A stretch of 64,000 nucleotides of DNA from assembly GCF_013127955.1 (NCBI RefSeq), contig NZ_CP053435.1, forward strand, positions 124,001 to 188,000. The letters are read 5' to 3'. Both the position numbers and the translations under genes were made by a program. The stretch comes from Spirosoma taeanense (lineage in GTDB: Bacteria > Bacteroidota > Bacteroidia > Cytophagales > Spirosomataceae). Shown piece by piece: positions 62,612 to 64,000 of the stretch; position 1 is the first letter of the stretch, and every line of letters starts with the position of its first letter. The notes below the pieces were generated by a model that was not told the DNA's origin, did no database searches, and was given only the letters and a program-made list of their open reading frames with translations.

Positions 62612-62654
62612 AGCGGCCCGCAATTGGCCTGTCAACAACCAATTGCGAGCCGCT
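62612..62654 (-). terminator. Terminator of the NDH-2-type gene
   Basis: 16-bp arms (62612-62627 and 62639-62654) with one mismatch and an 11-nt loop. On the minus strand it is followed by CCGTTTTC. It lies 15 bp after the stop at 62669. Confidence 0.7.
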
Positions 62655-62668
62655 GTAAACATAGTGAA

Positions 62669-64000
62669 TCAGGCGACTTCGTTTTTGAGCATAATTTCAT
62701 TCGCGACCTTATCATCTTTTCGGATGAAGGGCCGGATGATGAGTCGCGTACCACGCTGATAGGTAAACAACCGGTACATCCAGTTGCTAAAGACGATCAG
62801 CTTGCTCCGGAAGCCGACCAGATACCAGATGTGAACGAATAGCCATGCCATCCAGGCAATAAAGCCGCCCAGGTGAATGTTGCCCGGCAGATCAGCCACG
62901 GCCCGGCTTCGGCCAACAATGGCCAGCGAGCCTTTATCGAAATACTCGAACGGTTCGGTCGGCTCGTTTTTCAACATCCGGCGCAGGTTCTTAGCCAGGT
63001 GATTGCCCTGCTGGATGGCGGGCTGCGCCACGCCGGGGTGACCTTTGGGCCACTTCTCTGTTTTCATGAAGGCAATATCGCCAATGGCGAAGACGTCCGT
63101 CAGGCCCTGCACGCGGTTGATGGGGTCCACCAGAATCCGGCCCCGCTCAAGGGATTCGGCCGGGATACCGTCAATGAGGGCACCCGTTACGCCCGCGCCC
63201 CATACGAGCGTCTGCGTTTTGATCTGTTCCCCGCCTTTAAACGTCACTGTTTCGCCATCGTAGGAGTCAACCAGCGTATTGAGTTTAACAATAACCCCCA
63301 GGTCTTCCAGATACCGCTGGGCTTTCTGGCCGGCTTCGTCCGACATGGGTGGGAGGACCTTGCTCAAGCCTTCGACCACGTAAATGTTCATCTGGCTAAA
63401 ATCGAGCCCAGGATAGTCGGCCGGGAGAACGTGCTTGCGCATCTCAGCCAGCGAACCGGCCATCTCAACGCCCGTCGGTCCGGCTCCCGCAATAACAAAG
63501 TTAAGCAGGCTCTGGCGCTCGGCGGGGTCGCGGGTAATGCTGGCCTGCTCAAAGCACTGCAGAAGCTGGCTCCGGATGTTTAAGGCCTCGGGTATGGTCT
63601 TGAGGGGGAACGCATATTTCTGAATCTGCTCATTGCCAAAAAAGTTGGATTTCGAGCCGCTGGCAATGACCAGATAATCGTAGCGCAGATCACCGATCAG
63701 CGTCGTGACAGTTTTGGTAGCCGGATCGATTTTGTTGACCCGCACCATCCGGAAATGAAAATCCTTGTGGTCATCGAACATTTTCCGGAACGGCTCGGCA
63801 ATTGAATCGGCTTCCAGGCCAGCCGTGGCTACCTGATACAGTAGCGGCCAAAATCCGTTGTAGTTCTGCCGGTCGAACAGGACAACCTGTACGTCGGTAT
63901 CGCGCAGACTCTTGGCCAGGTTCATGCCACCGAAGCCACCGCCGATAATGACAACGCGCGGCTTGGTTGTATCGGGTATATTCAGGGAAAGTTTGTCGTA
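62669..64000 (-). CDS. Type II NADH:quinone oxidoreductase-like, 5' end beyond window
   Basis: 443 codons visible; the coding frame stays open to the right edge, so the start is outside. The first Met inside (63925) follows an FAD-binding motif KPRVVIIGGGFGG encoded at 63926-63961 and cannot be the true start. Further landmarks: YLVIASGSKSNFFGN, the second GxGxxG in FVIAGAGPTGVEMAGSLAEM (NAD site), and LTDVFAIGDIAFM (FAD). C-terminal residues include two hydrophobic helices (GGFIAWMAWLFVHIWYLVGF) that attach it to the membrane. It would pass electrons from NADH to menaquinone without pumping protons. Single-gene transcript ending at the hairpin at 62612. Confidence 0.93.
   Translation of the reverse strand, partial: YDKLSLNIPDTTKPRVVIIGGGFGGMNLAKSLRDTDVQVVLFDRQNYNGFWPLLYQVATAGLEADSIAEPFRKMFDDHKDFHFRMVRVNKIDPATKTVTTLIGDLRYDYLVIASGSKSNFFGNEQIQKYAFPLKTIPEALNIRSQLLQCFEQASITRDPAERQSLLNFVIAGAGPTGVEMAGSLAEMRKHVLPADYPGLDFSQMNIYVVEGLSKVLPPMSDEAGQKAQRYLEDLGVIVKLNTLVDSYDGETVTFKGGEQIKTQTLVWGAGVTGALIDGIPAESLERGRILVDPINRVQGLTDVFAIGDIAFMKTEKWPKGHPGVAQPAIQQGNHLAKNLRRMLKNEPTEPFEYFDKGSLAIVGRSRAVADLPGNIHLGGFIAWMAWLFVHIWYLVGFRSKLIVFSNWMYRLFTYQRGTRLIIRPFIRKDDKVANEIMLKNEVA

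Noticed and set aside
62873-63583. 236-codon frame on the plus strand opposite the NDH-2-type gene
   Set aside because: Antisense to conserved FAD/NAD motifs; no start context or family similarity.

Overview
The window looks like a chromosomal segment from a Bacteroidota species of the order Cytophagales, probably Spirosoma-like. Supporting signs are paired FKBP lipoproteins, an S46 dipeptidyl-peptidase, a stand-alone LytTR protein, A-rich starts with no clear Shine-Dalgarno sequences, and several upstream sites matching the Bacteroidota -7 element TAnnTTTG. The species call is inference from gene content.

Left housekeeping block (1-20,064): two FKBP lipoproteins, an NrnA-like DHH phosphoesterase, ndk, nth, an ECF sigma factor with a small coupled protein, a TPR histidine kinase, gmhA, an outer-membrane protein of unknown role, upp, lolA, ftsK, pyrD, cysM, a LytTR protein, fadD and a hypothetical gene. 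Long hairpin terminators separate many of these units.

Exopolysaccharide block (21,065-35,221, + strand): after about 1 kb of AT-rich non-coding DNA comes a Wzx/Wzy-type locus. It has an outer-membrane export lipoprotein, a Wzc-like tyrosine kinase, an initiating sugar transferase, a polymerase, a flippase, several glycosyltransferases (GT2, GT11, GT26 and GT-A types), a Gfo/Idh/MocA oxidoreductase and an aldo/keto-reductase-like protein. Two glycosyltransferases carry fucosyltransferase-type HIRR motifs.

Hybrid NRPS-PKS block (35,599-47,091, + strand): A-PCP-KS-AT-ACP-aminotransferase, then C-A-PCP-TE, then a dedicated phosphopantetheinyl transferase. The first gene carries a one-base frameshift inside its KS domain, and that KS has serine where the catalytic cysteine should be.

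This block lies between two convergent glycosyltransferase genes (34,322-35,221 + and 47,096-48,007 -). Their 5' portions form a 360-bp inverted repeat with 6 mismatches, while their 3' halves have diverged. Recombination between the repeats would invert about 13 kb and exchange the 3' halves of the two genes in frame. This is the most striking feature of the window.

Right part (48,015-64,000, nearly all - strand): two GT4 glycosyltransferases, an AT-rich gap, a parallel beta-helix protein, a YadA-head-like surface protein, two paralogous small proteins of unknown function, tRNA-Arg(CCG), two tandem Nudix hydrolases, an S9 peptidase, a DinB-like protein, an S46 peptidase and an NDH-2-type dehydrogenase that runs off the right edge. 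No transposase, integrase, CRISPR array or rRNA gene was seen.
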